Part shown: positions 16,586-25,877 of the stretch, piece by piece | Layout: the number at the start of each line of letters is the position of its first letter | Position numbering within the stretch: position 1 is the first letter of the stretch | DNA from: an uncultured Verrucomicrobia subdivision 3 bacterium | Lineage (GTDB): Bacteria > Verrucomicrobiota > Verrucomicrobiia > Limisphaerales > UBA8199 | Direction: 5' to 3' | DNA length: 64,000 bases | Assembly: GCA_903913865.1 (NCBI GenBank) | Contig: CAIWMU010000023.1 | Span: 16,330-80,329, forward strand | The notes under the pieces: model-generated | Told to the model about the DNA's origin: nothing | The model's input: only the letters and a program-made list of their open reading frames with translations | Database searches by the model: none | Translations under genes and position numbers: made by a program

Positions 16586-19093
16586 ATGCTGCAGCGGCCC
16601 CTTGCCTCTGTGACCGTGGCCTATGTTGTCGGGCTCCTGCTCGGCGACATTCTGCAGCCATCCCCGGGTCTGTGGATGCTGCTGCTGCCCATTGCCGTTG
16701 TGGGCGTGTTCCTGGCGGGTCGCTACAGGCTGGCGCTGGTGCTTGCGGCTGCGGTCATTGCTGGTGGGGTTAACATCGTTTGGCGCACCGCTGTGATGTC
16801 GCCCCACGACCTTCGTGCACTGGTCGGGACGGAGCCTGAGCTTGTGACCGTCCGGGCCACCCTGCTTGAGACTCCCGTCGTGCGCAGCAGCCAGTCCTAC
16901 AGCCGCAAGCCGGGCGCAGATGTGCACCGGTCGGTGGTTCGCGCGCGGGTTACCGGGCTTGTCCGCAAGGATTCACCATGGCAGGCAGCGCTCGGGGATG
17001 TGCTCGTGTCATCCGTTGGTGACCTGCCGCCGGACTACGGCCCCGGGAGGTGCGTTCAGATCCACGGGAAGCTGGCCCCTCCCCCCGGTTCAGTGGCGAA
17101 GGGGTTGTTCGATTACGCCACATGGCTGCGCCGCAACTATATCTATTATCAACTGCAGGCGGCCGGGCCGGGGGATTGGGCTGAAGGCGGGAGTGTGGTT
17201 GTCCCCGGGGAGGGGCCGAATCGTGCGAAAGGAAGTTCCACCACCTTTCTGGCACGCGAGTGTGAGCGGTTTCTTGTCTGGGCGCGCCACACTCTTTCTC
17301 TGGGCCTGCCCGAGGTGGATGAGCCGCTCGAACTGCTCTGGAGCATGACCCTTGGGGAGAAGGGGGTGGTGCCGATGGAGACCTACGAGCCATTCATCAT
17401 CAGCGGGACGATGCATATTTTTGCAATTTCCGGCCTTCATGTTGCTCTGATCTGCGCGATCCTGCTCAACCTGTTGCGCGTGCTGCGGTTTTCGCGGCAG
17501 AGTTGCGGAAGCGTGGTGATCCCCCTCCTGTGGTTCTACACGGTGGCCACGGGCATGCAGGCCTCCGCCGTCCGCTCCACCATCATGATGAGCATCATCG
17601 TCTTCGGGTGGATGCTCCTGCGCCCGTCCGACCTCATCAATTCCCTCTGCGCGGCGGCGCTCATCATCCTCGTGTGGGACCCCTCGCAGTTATTCTTGTC
17701 CGGGTTTCAACTCTCCTTTCTCGTGGTTTTGAGCCTGGCCCTGTTCATGCCGGTTTTCACGGGGTGGATAGATCTCTGGCTTGCCATCGACCCTCTTCTA
17801 CCCGCCATTCTTGAGCCTCGGTGGAAGGCGACACTGCGAGAGGCGTGCCGGTGGCTCCTCCTGAGCCTCGCCACCTCCTTCGCATCGTGGCTTGGATCCA
17901 TCCCCCTCACGGTGCTCTACTTCAACGTCTTCAGCCCGGTCACACTGCTGGCCAATCTTGCCGTCGTTCCGATGAGTTCCGCCGCGCTGGCGTCGAACAT
18001 GGGGGCGCTTGCCTGCGGGGATTGGTTCCCGTCTCTCACCGCCACCTTCAACCACGGGGCCTGGTTCTGGATGTGTGCCATGATGTCCTTCAGCCAGTGG
18101 TGCATCCGGATTCCCGGGGCCTGGTTTTATGTGGGCGCCCCATCACTCCTTGAATGCTTCCTCGCCTATGCCCTCTTTCTCACCATCCTCGCCGGGGGCA
18201 TCACCCGAGCCAGTTTGAGGCCTTGGACCCTCCCGGCGATCCTTGTCGCCCTGCTTTGTGTTGGGGCGGGCAGATATCTCGAAGGCAGGCTGTCGCGACT
18301 GACGGTCCTCCCATCCGAGTCCGGGGCGGCGATATACTTCCGATCCGGCTCTGGTGGCGGGAATTGGGTGATGGATCCGGGCACGAGCAACGCCGTGCGG
18401 TTCGTGACAAAGCCATTCCTGCAGGCGCAGGGGGTCAACCGACTCTCAGCGATGGTCCTCTCCCACGGGAACCAGAATTGCATCGGCGGGGCAGGGTGGG
18501 TTCAGGAGCAGTTCGCCCCGCGCCACGTCGTCGTAAGCCCCATGCGCTTCCGCTCCCCCACCTACCGGCGCTTGATGGCCCAATTCGAACCCATCCCAGG
18601 CCTGCTCCAGCGGGTCCACCGGCACGACACCCTTGGCGAATGGCGCATCCTGCATCCTTCGGAGGGGGACAAGTTCGCCCGGGCGGATGATGCGTCCCTG
18701 GTTCTGCGAGGCGAACTCAACCGCATCCCGGTTCTGATTCTGGGGGACCTCGGCCCCCTCGGGCAGCGGACCCTCCTTGAAAACCCGGGCGATCTGAGCG
18801 CTGCGATTGTGGTGGCTGGAATCCCGACCGAAGGGGAACCGCTTGGTGAAGCGTTGCTGGATGCAATCCGTCCTGAAGCCATCATCCTCTGCGAGGCCAA
18901 CCGCTCCGCCTTTCAGCAGGCCCGCCAGCCACTCATCACCCGGCTGGCAATGAGAAAAATCCCCGTCTTCTACACCTCTTCCGACGGCGCTGCCACGCTG
19001 AGCATCCGCGCCAACACCTGGCAAATCACCACCATGAACGGCAGATCCGCACAGGGCATCGCCGATCCACTGCGCCCGGTAGCGGGGGATTGA
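16586..19093 (+). CDS. comEC: ComEC/Rec2 family DNA-uptake channel with degenerate beta-lactamase domain
   Basis: 835 residues. N-terminal hydrophobic and OB-like region (1-200, DUF4131 type), then the multi-helix Competence domain (about 230-500) with SGLHVALICAILLNLLR and LSGFQLSFLVVLSLALF, then a C-terminal metallo-beta-lactamase-like domain (about 565-830). ComEC forms the inner-membrane channel for single-stranded DNA in natural transformation. The usual zinc motif HxHxDHxGG reads SHGNQNCIGG here (about 624-633), so two histidines and the aspartate are missing and the nuclease active site is probably dead. It stands alone. The ATG at 16586 leaves a plausible N-terminal hydrophobic start. 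Confidence 0.9.
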   Translation: MLQRPLASVTVAYVVGLLLGDILQPSPGLWMLLLPIAVVGVFLAGRYRLALVLAAAVIAGGVNIVWRTAVMSPHDLRALVGTEPELVTVRATLLETPVVRSSQSYSRKPGADVHRSVVRARVTGLVRKDSPWQAALGDVLVSSVGDLPPDYGPGRCVQIHGKLAPPPGSVAKGLFDYATWLRRNYIYYQLQAAGPGDWAEGGSVVVPGEGPNRAKGSSTTFLARECERFLVWARHTLSLGLPEVDEPLELLWSMTLGEKGVVPMETYEPFIISGTMHIFAISGLHVALICAILLNLLRVLRFSRQSCGSVVIPLLWFYTVATGMQASAVRSTIMMSIIVFGWMLLRPSDLINSLCAAALIILVWDPSQLFLSGFQLSFLVVLSLALFMPVFTGWIDLWLAIDPLLPAILEPRWKATLREACRWLLLSLATSFASWLGSIPLTVLYFNVFSPVTLLANLAVVPMSSAALASNMGALACGDWFPSLTATFNHGAWFWMCAMMSFSQWCIRIPGAWFYVGAPSLLECFLAYALFLTILAGGITRASLRPWTLPAILVALLCVGAGRYLEGRLSRLTVLPSESGAAIYFRSGSGGGNWVMDPGTSNAVRFVTKPFLQAQGVNRLSAMVLSHGNQNCIGGAGWVQEQFAPRHVVVSPMRFRSPTYRRLMAQFEPIPGLLQRVHRHDTLGEWRILHPSEGDKFARADDASLVLRGELNRIPVLILGDLGPLGQRTLLENPGDLSAAIVVAGIPTEGEPLGEALLDAIRPEAIILCEANRSAFQQARQPLITRLAMRKIPVFYTSSDGAATLSIRANTWQITTMNGRSAQGIADPLRPVAGD

Positions 19094-19230
19094 GCAATCC
19101 AGCAGTGGAGGCCAGCGATGAGAACCCGTGGTGTTGGGGTGTGGTGTGGGTGATGAAATCATAGAGTGCACCTTGGATCGGTGAGTTGGCGGAAGAAGGT
19201 GCAATTTCTCTGTAATGGCATTCACAGGGA

Positions 19231-19308
19231 GATCATCCGCAGATGGCGCAGATTCCCGGGGGGCGGAATGTCCCCCATCTGCGGAGATCTGTGGAATCTG
19301 CGGATCCA
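19231..19308. repeat. Dispersed ATCCGCAGATG palindromic repeat, copy 1
   Basis: Begins ATCATCCGCAGATGGCGCAG and ends with ATCTGCGGAT, so the ends are near inverted repeats. Internal CATCTGCGGAG and ATCTG units repeat. A second copy starts the same way at 19661 and an inverted relative lies at 63721. The surrounding 19094-19785 has no gene that I can support. Confidence 0.75.
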
Positions 19309-19660
19309 TCGCAGCCCGTTGGGCTTTTGCATGGGGATGGGAACTGGAGAGGTTGCTGAACTGCTGAGCTTGGGGTCTGGCCAATTGCGATACCGACTTT
19401 ACAATTGGCCATGAACATAGCAGGTCGGGTATCAGGGTTGGTCACAGTTTGCTTTTCGATACTGTCCCCCAGTCCGCCTTGCCTGCTGGAGTTTTACCGG
19501 GTGGGGGGGCCGCAGTGGGGAATTGAGCCTTTCGGCGGAAGATTCCAGTGGTATAAGCCAGTGATCACGGTGTGTGGAGAGTAGTGCGGTCCCTCGGTGC
19601 TCCCTGAATCGGTTGCGTTCTGAAAGCCCCTCCAATTCCTCCGCTACGGTCTTCCCCTGA

Positions 19661-19736
19661 AGATCATCCGCAGATGACGCAGATGAACGCAGATTCCGGA
19701 TGGCACCGTTCCCGTATCTGCGGAAATCTGTGGATG
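19661..19736. repeat. Dispersed ATCCGCAGATG palindromic repeat, copy 2
   Basis: Starts AGATCATCCGCAGATGACGC and contains TATCTGCGGAAATCTGTGG near its end, matching copy 1 at both ends with a diverged centre. It lies 425 bases after copy 1 in the same orientation, in the region upstream of the leu leader. Confidence 0.75.
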
Positions 19737-19785
19737 CCTCCCGGGTTCAACCAAACCCGGTCGGTCGCGATTGGGAAATTGGGGG

Positions 19786-19815
19786 TTGACCGGGGGGAGG
19801 GGGTGTGGGTAGGTT
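19786..19815 (+). promoter_or_regulatory. Possible promoter of the leu leader-leuA transcript
   Basis: TTGACC (19786-19791) and TAGGTT (19810-19815) are 18 bases apart with a G-rich spacer. Transcription would begin close to the leader-peptide ATG at 19822. The -10 match is weak, so the call rests mainly on position. Confidence 0.35.
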
Positions 19816-19821
19816 GGCATC

Positions 19822-19893
19822 ATGCAAGTAAATGGGTTTTTGCTGCTGTTATCGAGCGCGCTTCCGGGTGGTTGCGTGGCGGTTGGGTTTTGA
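19822..19893 (+). CDS. leuL: leu operon leader peptide, 23 residues
   Basis: A short complete frame from ATG at 19822 to TGA at 19891, encoding a peptide that begins MQVNGF and then has four leucines in a row (residues 7-10, codons TTG CTG CTG TTA), with a fifth at residue 14. It ends 20 bases before a strong terminator hairpin (19914) and 94 bases before leuA. This is the layout of a leucine attenuator: ribosomes that stall at the leucine codons when charged Leu-tRNA is scarce would favour an antiterminator. Far too short for standard gene finding. Confidence 0.82.
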   Translation: MQVNGFLLLLSSALPGGCVAVGF

Positions 19894-19913
19894 TTTTTCA
19901 AGGATAACGTTGG

Positions 19914-19949
19914 ACCCCACTGCTGGTATGGCGGTGGGGTTTTTGTTTT
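19914..19949 (+). terminator. Attenuator terminator upstream of leuA
   Basis: ACCCCACTGC (19914-19923) pairs with GCGGTGGGGT (19931-19940) as a 10-bp stem with one G-U pair and a 7-base loop, followed by TTTTGTTTT. It sits between the leucine-rich leader peptide and leuA, which starts at 19988, so it must be bypassed for leuA expression. Confidence 0.85.
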
Positions 19950-19987
19950 AATAGAAGTGAAGTGCGGCAAATCGAGAGGCTAAAGCG

Positions 19988-21646
19988 ATGTTAAAGAATC
20001 CGTCAGAGAAATATCGGGCGTTTCCACCTGTGAGCCTGCCTGACCGGCAGTGGCCGAACCGGGTGCTAACGAAGGCCCCGGCATGGTGCAGTGTGGATTT
20101 GCGGGACGGGAACCAGGCTCTGGCGGTGCCGATGAACGTGGGGCAGAAGCTGGAGTTGTTCCAGACTCTGGTGCGGACGGGGTTCAAGGAGATTGAGGTG
20201 GGGTTCCCCTCGGCCTCGAACACGGAGTTTACTTTCAACAGGCGACTCATCGAGGAGGGGCGTGCCCCGGCGGACGTGTGGCTGCAGGTGCTGGTGCAGG
20301 CCCGGGAGGATTTGATTGAGCGGACGGTGGAATCGCTGGTTGGGGCGAAGCGGGCAATCATCCACATGTACAACTCCACATCCCCGGCACAGAGGCGTGT
20401 GGTATTCGGGATGACCAAGGACCAGATCGTGAAGGTCGCGGTCAAGGGGGCGAAGATGATCAAGGACCGGCTGGGACGGCTGGAGGGCACGGAGGTGCGG
20501 TTGCAGTATTCGCCGGAGAGTTTTAGCGCTACGGAGGTGGAGTTCGCAAAGGAGATCACCGAGGCGGTGATGGAGGTGTGGCAGCCGACTCCCGAACGGA
20601 AGATGATCCTGAATCTGCCGGACACCGTGGAGGTGGCGATGCCGAATGTGTATGCCGACCAGGTGGAGTGGATGTGCCGGAACGTGAAGAATCGGGAGAG
20701 CCTGATCGTGAGCATGCACACGCACAATGACCGATCCACGGGGACAGCGGCGACGGAGCTTGGCCTGCTGGCCGGGGGCGATCGTGTGGAGGGGACACTC
20801 TTCGGGAACGGGGAGCGGACGGGCAATCTGGATCTGGTGACGGTGGCGATGAACCTCTACATGCACGGGATCAGCCCGGGGCTGGATTTTTCGGATCTGA
20901 ACGGGATCCGCGAGGTTTATGAGCGGTGCACCGGAATGACGGTTCCACCGAGGCACCCCTACGCGGGGGAACTGGTTTTCACGGCCTTCAGCGGATCGCA
21001 CCAGGATGCCATCAAGAAGGGACTGGCTGAATGGAGCACAGGGAGCCAGAAATATTGGGATGTGCCCTATTTGACGATTGATCCGAACGACATCGGGCGG
21101 GAATACCACGAGGTGATCCGTGTGAACGGGCAGTCGGGCAAGGGGGGGGTGGCTTTCTTGCTCGAGAGCGAGTTTGGCATCCTGCTGCCGAAGGAGATGC
21201 AGCGGGAGTTCGGCCCGATCGCAAACAATGAGGTGGACCGCCTGGGGCGGGAGGTGAGCGGTGCCGAATTGAAGGGGATGTTCTGGCGGGAATACATCGA
21301 GCGGCCCGGGCTGTGGGCACTCGAGGATTTCCGGACCGAGAGTGGCGGGGGCGCGGTGCGCTGCGAGGCGCGGTTGCTGCGCAATGGAGATGCTGTGGTG
21401 GTGGCCGGGGAGGGGAACGGCCCGCTTGCCGCGCTGGTCCATGGTTTCGGCAAGCTTGGCGTGCCGCGCTTCGAGATCGCCCACTACAGCCAGCACGCGC
21501 TGGGGGAGGGGGAAGAGGCGGCTGCGATCACTTACATTCAGGTGAAGGATGGCGAGGGTCGTGTGCGTTGGGGCGCGGGCGTGGACACAAACATTGAGAT
21601 GGCCTCCGTGCGCGCCGTGCTCAGCGCTCTGAACCGGCTGGCGTAA
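19988..21646 (+). CDS. leuA: 2-isopropylmalate synthase (long, LeuA type)
   Basis: 552 residues, the length of the long alpha-isopropylmalate synthases. It condenses acetyl-CoA with 2-oxoisovalerate, the first committed step of leucine synthesis. Visible motifs are the catalytic DLRDGNQAL (about 37-45), IEVGFPSAS, the metal-binding MHTHNDRSTG (histidine pair) and GNGERTGNLDLV. The C-terminal 120 residues form the regulatory domain that gives leucine feedback inhibition. A leucine-codon leader peptide and terminator lie just upstream (19822-19949), indicating transcriptional attenuation. A lysine-pathway homocitrate synthase is unlikely given the full-length match and the leader. No other leu gene is next to it. 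Confidence 0.95.
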   Translation: MLKNPSEKYRAFPPVSLPDRQWPNRVLTKAPAWCSVDLRDGNQALAVPMNVGQKLELFQTLVRTGFKEIEVGFPSASNTEFTFNRRLIEEGRAPADVWLQVLVQAREDLIERTVESLVGAKRAIIHMYNSTSPAQRRVVFGMTKDQIVKVAVKGAKMIKDRLGRLEGTEVRLQYSPESFSATEVEFAKEITEAVMEVWQPTPERKMILNLPDTVEVAMPNVYADQVEWMCRNVKNRESLIVSMHTHNDRSTGTAATELGLLAGGDRVEGTLFGNGERTGNLDLVTVAMNLYMHGISPGLDFSDLNGIREVYERCTGMTVPPRHPYAGELVFTAFSGSHQDAIKKGLAEWSTGSQKYWDVPYLTIDPNDIGREYHEVIRVNGQSGKGGVAFLLESEFGILLPKEMQREFGPIANNEVDRLGREVSGAELKGMFWREYIERPGLWALEDFRTESGGGAVRCEARLLRNGDAVVVAGEGNGPLAALVHGFGKLGVPRFEIAHYSQHALGEGEEAAAITYIQVKDGEGRVRWGAGVDTNIEMASVRAVLSALNRLA

Positions 21647-21695
21647 GCCCGGCGGGGCTGGAATTCCCGTTCTGCCCGGGCGGTAAAGGGAGGTC

Positions 21696-23858
21696 TCAGG
21701 CGCAGAGCTTCTGCAGTTCGCGGTGGTTGATCTTCCCGGTGCCAAGCCGGGGGATTTCGTGCACCACCCGGAGCTCCCGGGGGACAGCCAGATTGGCGAG
21801 ACCCTTCTGGCGGATCGCCTCGCGGACCTGTTCGGTGGTCAGCCGGGGTTCGTTGGTGATGGCGATCAGGCGTTCCCCCCGGTCCTCATCCGGTTTTGCA
21901 ATCACGGCCACGAGGCATCTCATACCGAATTGGGGGAAGGCCCCGGCCAGGGCATCCTCGACGGCGGTGAGGCTGACCATCTCGCCACTGACCTTTGCGA
22001 ACCGTTTCAGTCTCCCGAGGATCTGCAGGTATCCATCCGGATCGATGCGGGCGATGTCACCGGTGTCGTACCACCCGTTGAGCGCCTTGAAGGCGGCGTT
22101 GGGCCCCGGATTGAGATATCCCCGCATGATGTTCGGTCCCCGCACGAACAGTCTTCCCCCCTCGGGCACCCCCTCGACGGGCTCGAACCGGTATTCGATG
22201 CCGGGCAGGAAGCGACCTGCGGTGCCATGCCGTGGATTGGCCGGGGGATTGACGGTGACGCACGGGCAGCATTCCGTGGCACCGTATCCCTCGAGGATGC
22301 GGATGCCAAACTTGCGCATCCAGACTTCCGCCGTTGCATCCTGCAATTTTTCAGCGCCGCAGAACAGGTAGCGGAGGGAGCGGAAATCGTAGGGGTTTGC
22401 GGTGCGGGCGTAGCCGTTCAGGAATGTGTTGGTGGCAAAGAACAGGGTGCAATCCATGTTGTAGAAGGCGGAGGGGATCACCCGGTAATGAAGCGGCGAA
22501 GGATAAAGAAAGATGAACGACCCATGGACCATGGGGAGCAATAGAGCCACAGAAAGGCCGAAGCTGTGAAAGAGAGGCAGGGAGTTGAAGAAACGATCCT
22601 CGGGACTGACGTCGATCATTGAGAGCATCTGCCGGACATTCGCCAGGAGGTTCTGGTGGGTGAGTTCGACAGCTTTGGGTTCCCCCTCTGATCCACTGGT
22701 GAAAAGGATTACTGCCGGGGATTGATCCACAGGGGCCTGGTTGCTCATGCCGTGCGCGAAGGTGCGGGGAGCGATGATCTGCCTGAGCATGGCGCAGAGT
22801 TTCGTCAGGGGGGTGATTGCGGGCCGGACATCCTCGAGGTGAATCAACTCGATGCCTGCCGCCACAAACGGGGATCCGTCAATGCCAGCCTTCGCAAGGA
22901 ACGTGCGGCTTGTGATGATCTGGCGGATCCCAGCCACCCGGGCGCAGGTGAGCATCGTGGTGCTGCCGGAGGTGTAGTTGAGAATGGCGGGGACTTTTCC
23001 ACCCACCCAGAGGCTCAAAAGAGTGACCGGCATGGCGTTCACATTTGGCAGGAGGACGCCGATTCTCGTATTTGCGGGTTGCCCGGGGGACTGTGCTGCG
23101 GAGAGAAGGCGCTTCCACTGACCTGCCAGGAGATGAGCCCCGACGATCAGCTTGCGGTAGGTGAGTTCCTGCAGGGTGATGTCCTGAAGGATCACCTTGC
23201 GGGGTTGATCCGTGGCGGTGGTCAGGATGGCATCCGTGAGGGTGGCAGGGCCGAATTGCATTTCGGCTTTGAAGGACTGCTCAATCATGCGGGAGCGGAG
23301 CCAGATGGAGATCCGGGTGCGGGCCTGCATGGAACTGAGGTTCTGGCAATCGGGCGGTGTCTGGAGATCGCTGAAGTGGGTGGAGAGTCGCGGGAACCAG
23401 CGTTTGGGGAACTTGTTTTTTGAGAAGGGAAGCCGGTGTGCGCCCCGCAGGCAGGCGGTGATGACTTTGGCATGGGTTCGGTGGATGAGGAATCCGGTGC
23501 CATCAAACACCTTCATCATCGAGCCGGTGGCGGAGATGCGCCCCTCGGGAAACAGGACCAGGCGCCCGCCCTTTTGCAGGTATTCGGCCATGCGCTTGAC
23601 CGCGTAGGGAGAACTGATATCCACAAGGAAGGTGCGGTGGTTGTTCATGATCTTCTGGTGGAACCAGGATTTCTCCGCTGTGGTGCTGGAGGTCACGAAG
23701 CGCCAGTCATCATCCAGACAAACCGCCACCAGCAACCAATCCCACCAGGAGAGATGGTTCGGCAGAAGGAGGACCGGGCCGGGAGTTTTGAGCACCTGTT
23801 CGTTGTAGGCGCGGAAGCCGTAAAGCAGTTCCAGAAGCCATCGAAGAATTTTAGCCAT
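21696..23858 (-). CDS. aas: Acyltransferase-acyl-ACP synthetase fusion (Aas-like)
   Basis: 720 residues. Residues 1-185 are a PlsC-type glycerolipid acyltransferase domain with NHLSWWD (HX4D catalytic pair) and LVLFPEGRIS. Residues 200-720 are an AMP-forming acyl-activating domain with the phosphate loop LFTSGSEGEPKAVELTH, the ATECC stretch, the YDTGDIARIDPDGYL segment and a C-terminal lysine in LGTGKINH. The fusion matches Aas, which reloads lysophospholipids with acyl chains carried on ACP. It is the third gene of marR-lnt-aas (28 bases after lnt). Since Lnt makes a lysophospholipid by-product, the pairing makes functional sense. No LplT flippase gene is nearby. Confidence 0.9.
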   Translation of the reverse strand: MAKILRWLLELLYGFRAYNEQVLKTPGPVLLLPNHLSWWDWLLVAVCLDDDWRFVTSSTTAEKSWFHQKIMNNHRTFLVDISSPYAVKRMAEYLQKGGRLVLFPEGRISATGSMMKVFDGTGFLIHRTHAKVITACLRGAHRLPFSKNKFPKRWFPRLSTHFSDLQTPPDCQNLSSMQARTRISIWLRSRMIEQSFKAEMQFGPATLTDAILTTATDQPRKVILQDITLQELTYRKLIVGAHLLAGQWKRLLSAAQSPGQPANTRIGVLLPNVNAMPVTLLSLWVGGKVPAILNYTSGSTTMLTCARVAGIRQIITSRTFLAKAGIDGSPFVAAGIELIHLEDVRPAITPLTKLCAMLRQIIAPRTFAHGMSNQAPVDQSPAVILFTSGSEGEPKAVELTHQNLLANVRQMLSMIDVSPEDRFFNSLPLFHSFGLSVALLLPMVHGSFIFLYPSPLHYRVIPSAFYNMDCTLFFATNTFLNGYARTANPYDFRSLRYLFCGAEKLQDATAEVWMRKFGIRILEGYGATECCPCVTVNPPANPRHGTAGRFLPGIEYRFEPVEGVPEGGRLFVRGPNIMRGYLNPGPNAAFKALNGWYDTGDIARIDPDGYLQILGRLKRFAKVSGEMVSLTAVEDALAGAFPQFGMRCLVAVIAKPDEDRGERLIAITNEPRLTTEQVREAIRQKGLANLAVPRELRVVHEIPRLGTGKINHRELQKLCA

Positions 23859-23885
23859 GGGAAAAAGAGTGTCAGAGGTTGAACA

Positions 23886-25364
23886 TCAGGGCAGGGGAGA
23901 TGGGGCGGGGGAATCCTGTGGGGTGGGCGGCTTTCGCGAGCGTCCAAGGAAGCCCTTCAAAATGGCCCATCCCACAACCACCCCGAGCCACGGGGTGAAG
24001 CCCACCAGAAAACGGTCGAGGGGCAGCCGGGCCTTTTGCCCGAGCACCAATTCTCCCAGGAGGATGGAGCCCTGCCCGGGAAAAGGCGCGGAGCCGATCT
24101 GTTTCCCGAGAGAATTGATGTTCTGGGAGATGCCCGAGCTGGCAATTCGAAAGACCGGTATGCCGTATTCCCGGGCGCGGGCGGGTGCGATTCGTGCGTG
24201 GAGTTCGTGCTGGCGCTGGCCCCAATCGGTGACATCCATGGTCGGAACGATCAAGGCCTGCGCTCCCATTTGCGCCAGCCTGTCCGTCACCCGGGTATAG
24301 CTGAGGTCGTAGCAGATGCAGATGCCGATATCCCCCCACGGGGAGGCCCATAGCCGCTGTTCCGTGGCGGGAAGACCGTCCTTGAAAAACTGGATCGGCA
24401 CACTCTTGACCTGCCCGAAGATGACATCCCCATCCGGGGAGATGACATAGGCCGTGTTCAGGAAATTGTTCCCGGGGGCAGGTTGTTTCCCGCCGACGAT
24501 GAGATGGACACGGTTGGTTCTGCACCACGACTTCAAGGCCGCCGAAGGCTCCTCACCAAGCGTGTATTCCGGCAGGACGACCAGCTCGGTTTCCGGGTGG
24601 TGCCGCATGAGCCCGCCCAGTTGGGCGATCACCTCCCGTTCGGTTGGAAATTCGAGTTGGAGACCCGCCACCCGCACCGTCATCCCCTTCGGGACCTCAG
24701 GGCCGGCCATCGGAATGAAGCCTGGAAGTCCAAGAAGAACCATGCCGGACATGAGCACCGACGCGCTGATGCCCTTGCGCGATGTTGGGAGTGCGGCTGC
24801 CACTGTGGCGAGGGCGGCGGTTACGAGGCCGATCCCGTAAACCCCGAACCAGCCGACCCATGCCTGTGCGTCACCGCCTGAGAAGGTGTAACCGGGGGAA
24901 AGCCAGGCAAATTTGAGCGGGTAGAGTTCGCTGCGAAAATACTCAAAACCCATCCACAGGAAGGGAACCAGAAACCAGCCCCTGCTTCCGAATGTCCGCA
25001 GGCAGACCTGACTCGCCGCAGCAAACAGGCCGAGCCAGACAGCGAACACGAGCCATAGTGCGGCGGCCCCCCCGGAGAAGATCGTCCAAAAAAAGGTGAG
25101 ATGGACGGCACCAATCGCCACCCCGACACAAAGGCCCGGATAAAACGCGCGGCGCCAGGTTTTGCCACGGGCGAGCTGGATGAGGGCAAAGACATAGACC
25201 ACCACAAGCGGGGCGCAGGACGGGGCCAGTTGTGCCACGAGAAAGGCCCCCAACGCGATGAGACTCCAGAGACATTCCCGCACCGGAAGTGCACCCCTGC
25301 CGATGGGTGGCGATGGTATCATGGTATCCTCCCTGGTTGTTGGGGTTGTCATTTCAGTGCTCAC
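23886..25364 (-). CDS. lnt: Apolipoprotein N-acyltransferase
   Basis: 492 residues; an in-frame ATG 14 codons further is an alternative start. Six or so membrane helices fill the first 220 residues. A C-terminal nitrilase-like periplasmic domain carries the expected triad: E266 in LPEYTLG, K320 in GQVKSVPIQFF and C351 in ICICYDLSY. Lnt transfers the sn-1 acyl chain of a phospholipid to the N-terminal cysteine of lipoproteins in the inner membrane. Its ATG overlaps the marR stop by four bases and aas follows, so all three are one operon. Local regulation by a MarR protein is unusual for a usually essential gene; a second lnt elsewhere cannot be excluded. Confidence 0.9.
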   Translation of the reverse strand: MSTEMTTPTTREDTMIPSPPIGRGALPVRECLWSLIALGAFLVAQLAPSCAPLVVVYVFALIQLARGKTWRRAFYPGLCVGVAIGAVHLTFFWTIFSGGAAALWLVFAVWLGLFAAASQVCLRTFGSRGWFLVPFLWMGFEYFRSELYPLKFAWLSPGYTFSGGDAQAWVGWFGVYGIGLVTAALATVAAALPTSRKGISASVLMSGMVLLGLPGFIPMAGPEVPKGMTVRVAGLQLEFPTEREVIAQLGGLMRHHPETELVVLPEYTLGEEPSAALKSWCRTNRVHLIVGGKQPAPGNNFLNTAYVISPDGDVIFGQVKSVPIQFFKDGLPATEQRLWASPWGDIGICICYDLSYTRVTDRLAQMGAQALIVPTMDVTDWGQRQHELHARIAPARAREYGIPVFRIASSGISQNINSLGKQIGSAPFPGQGSILLGELVLGQKARLPLDRFLVGFTPWLGVVVGWAILKGFLGRSRKPPTPQDSPAPSPLP

Positions 25365-25858
25365 TTTCCCTTCCTTTGGGCGGTCGCGGAAGATTCGGAC
25401 AGTTCCCGGGCGATGGTCTGGGACTGTTGGATGACCGATTCCAGATCTGAGAGCAGCGCTTGGATCCGGTCATCCGTCACCCCCTCCCACAAACGAACTG
25501 CACTTTCGTGATACAGAGGGAGAATCTCCTCCATGATCGTGGAGCCTTGTGGTGTCAGGGCGACGTTGTAGAGCCTGCGGTCCCCCGGCACGGCGGTGCG
25601 CTTCACAAGGTTCCTTTTCTCGAGGCGGTCCACGAGGCCGGTGATGTTGGAACGATGCACCACCAACTGGCGGCTGAGATCGGATTGGGAAAGTCCCTCC
25701 GAATTATTGTGAAGGAGGTTCATCACGTTGAACTGGCTCGGGCTGAGATCCCAGCGCTCGAACAGGGCGTGGCTGGCATTCCAGAGGGTATCGGAACTGC
25801 GGAGGAGCTGGAGCATGGCCTCGTAGCGCTGCTGTTGGGACCGAGAGTTCAACGACAT
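25361..25858 (-). CDS. MarR family transcriptional regulator
   Basis: 165 residues with the MarR winged-helix core: LSPSQFNVMNLLHN, LSQSDLSRQLVVHRSNITGLVDRLEKRNLVKR and the wing PGDRRLYNVALTPQG. MarR proteins are cytoplasmic dimers that usually repress their own operon and respond to small lipophilic or phenolic ligands. The stop overlaps the lnt start by four bases. A perfect inverted repeat (25878-25897), 20 bases upstream of its ATG, is a likely autoregulatory operator. It therefore probably controls lnt and aas, which suggests envelope-lipid signals as ligand; the ligand itself is unknown. Confidence 0.92.
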   Translation of the reverse strand: MSLNSRSQQQRYEAMLQLLRSSDTLWNASHALFERWDLSPSQFNVMNLLHNNSEGLSQSDLSRQLVVHRSNITGLVDRLEKRNLVKRTAVPGDRRLYNVALTPQGSTIMEEILPLYHESAVRLWEGVTDDRIQALLSDLESVIQQSQTIARELSESSATAQRKGK

Positions 25859-25877
25859 GAAGACTGTTTACCACAAG

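Noticed and set aside
20066..21745. Long minus-strand frame (559 codons) opposite leuA
   Set aside because: Shadow of the leuA reading frame; composition is typical antisense.
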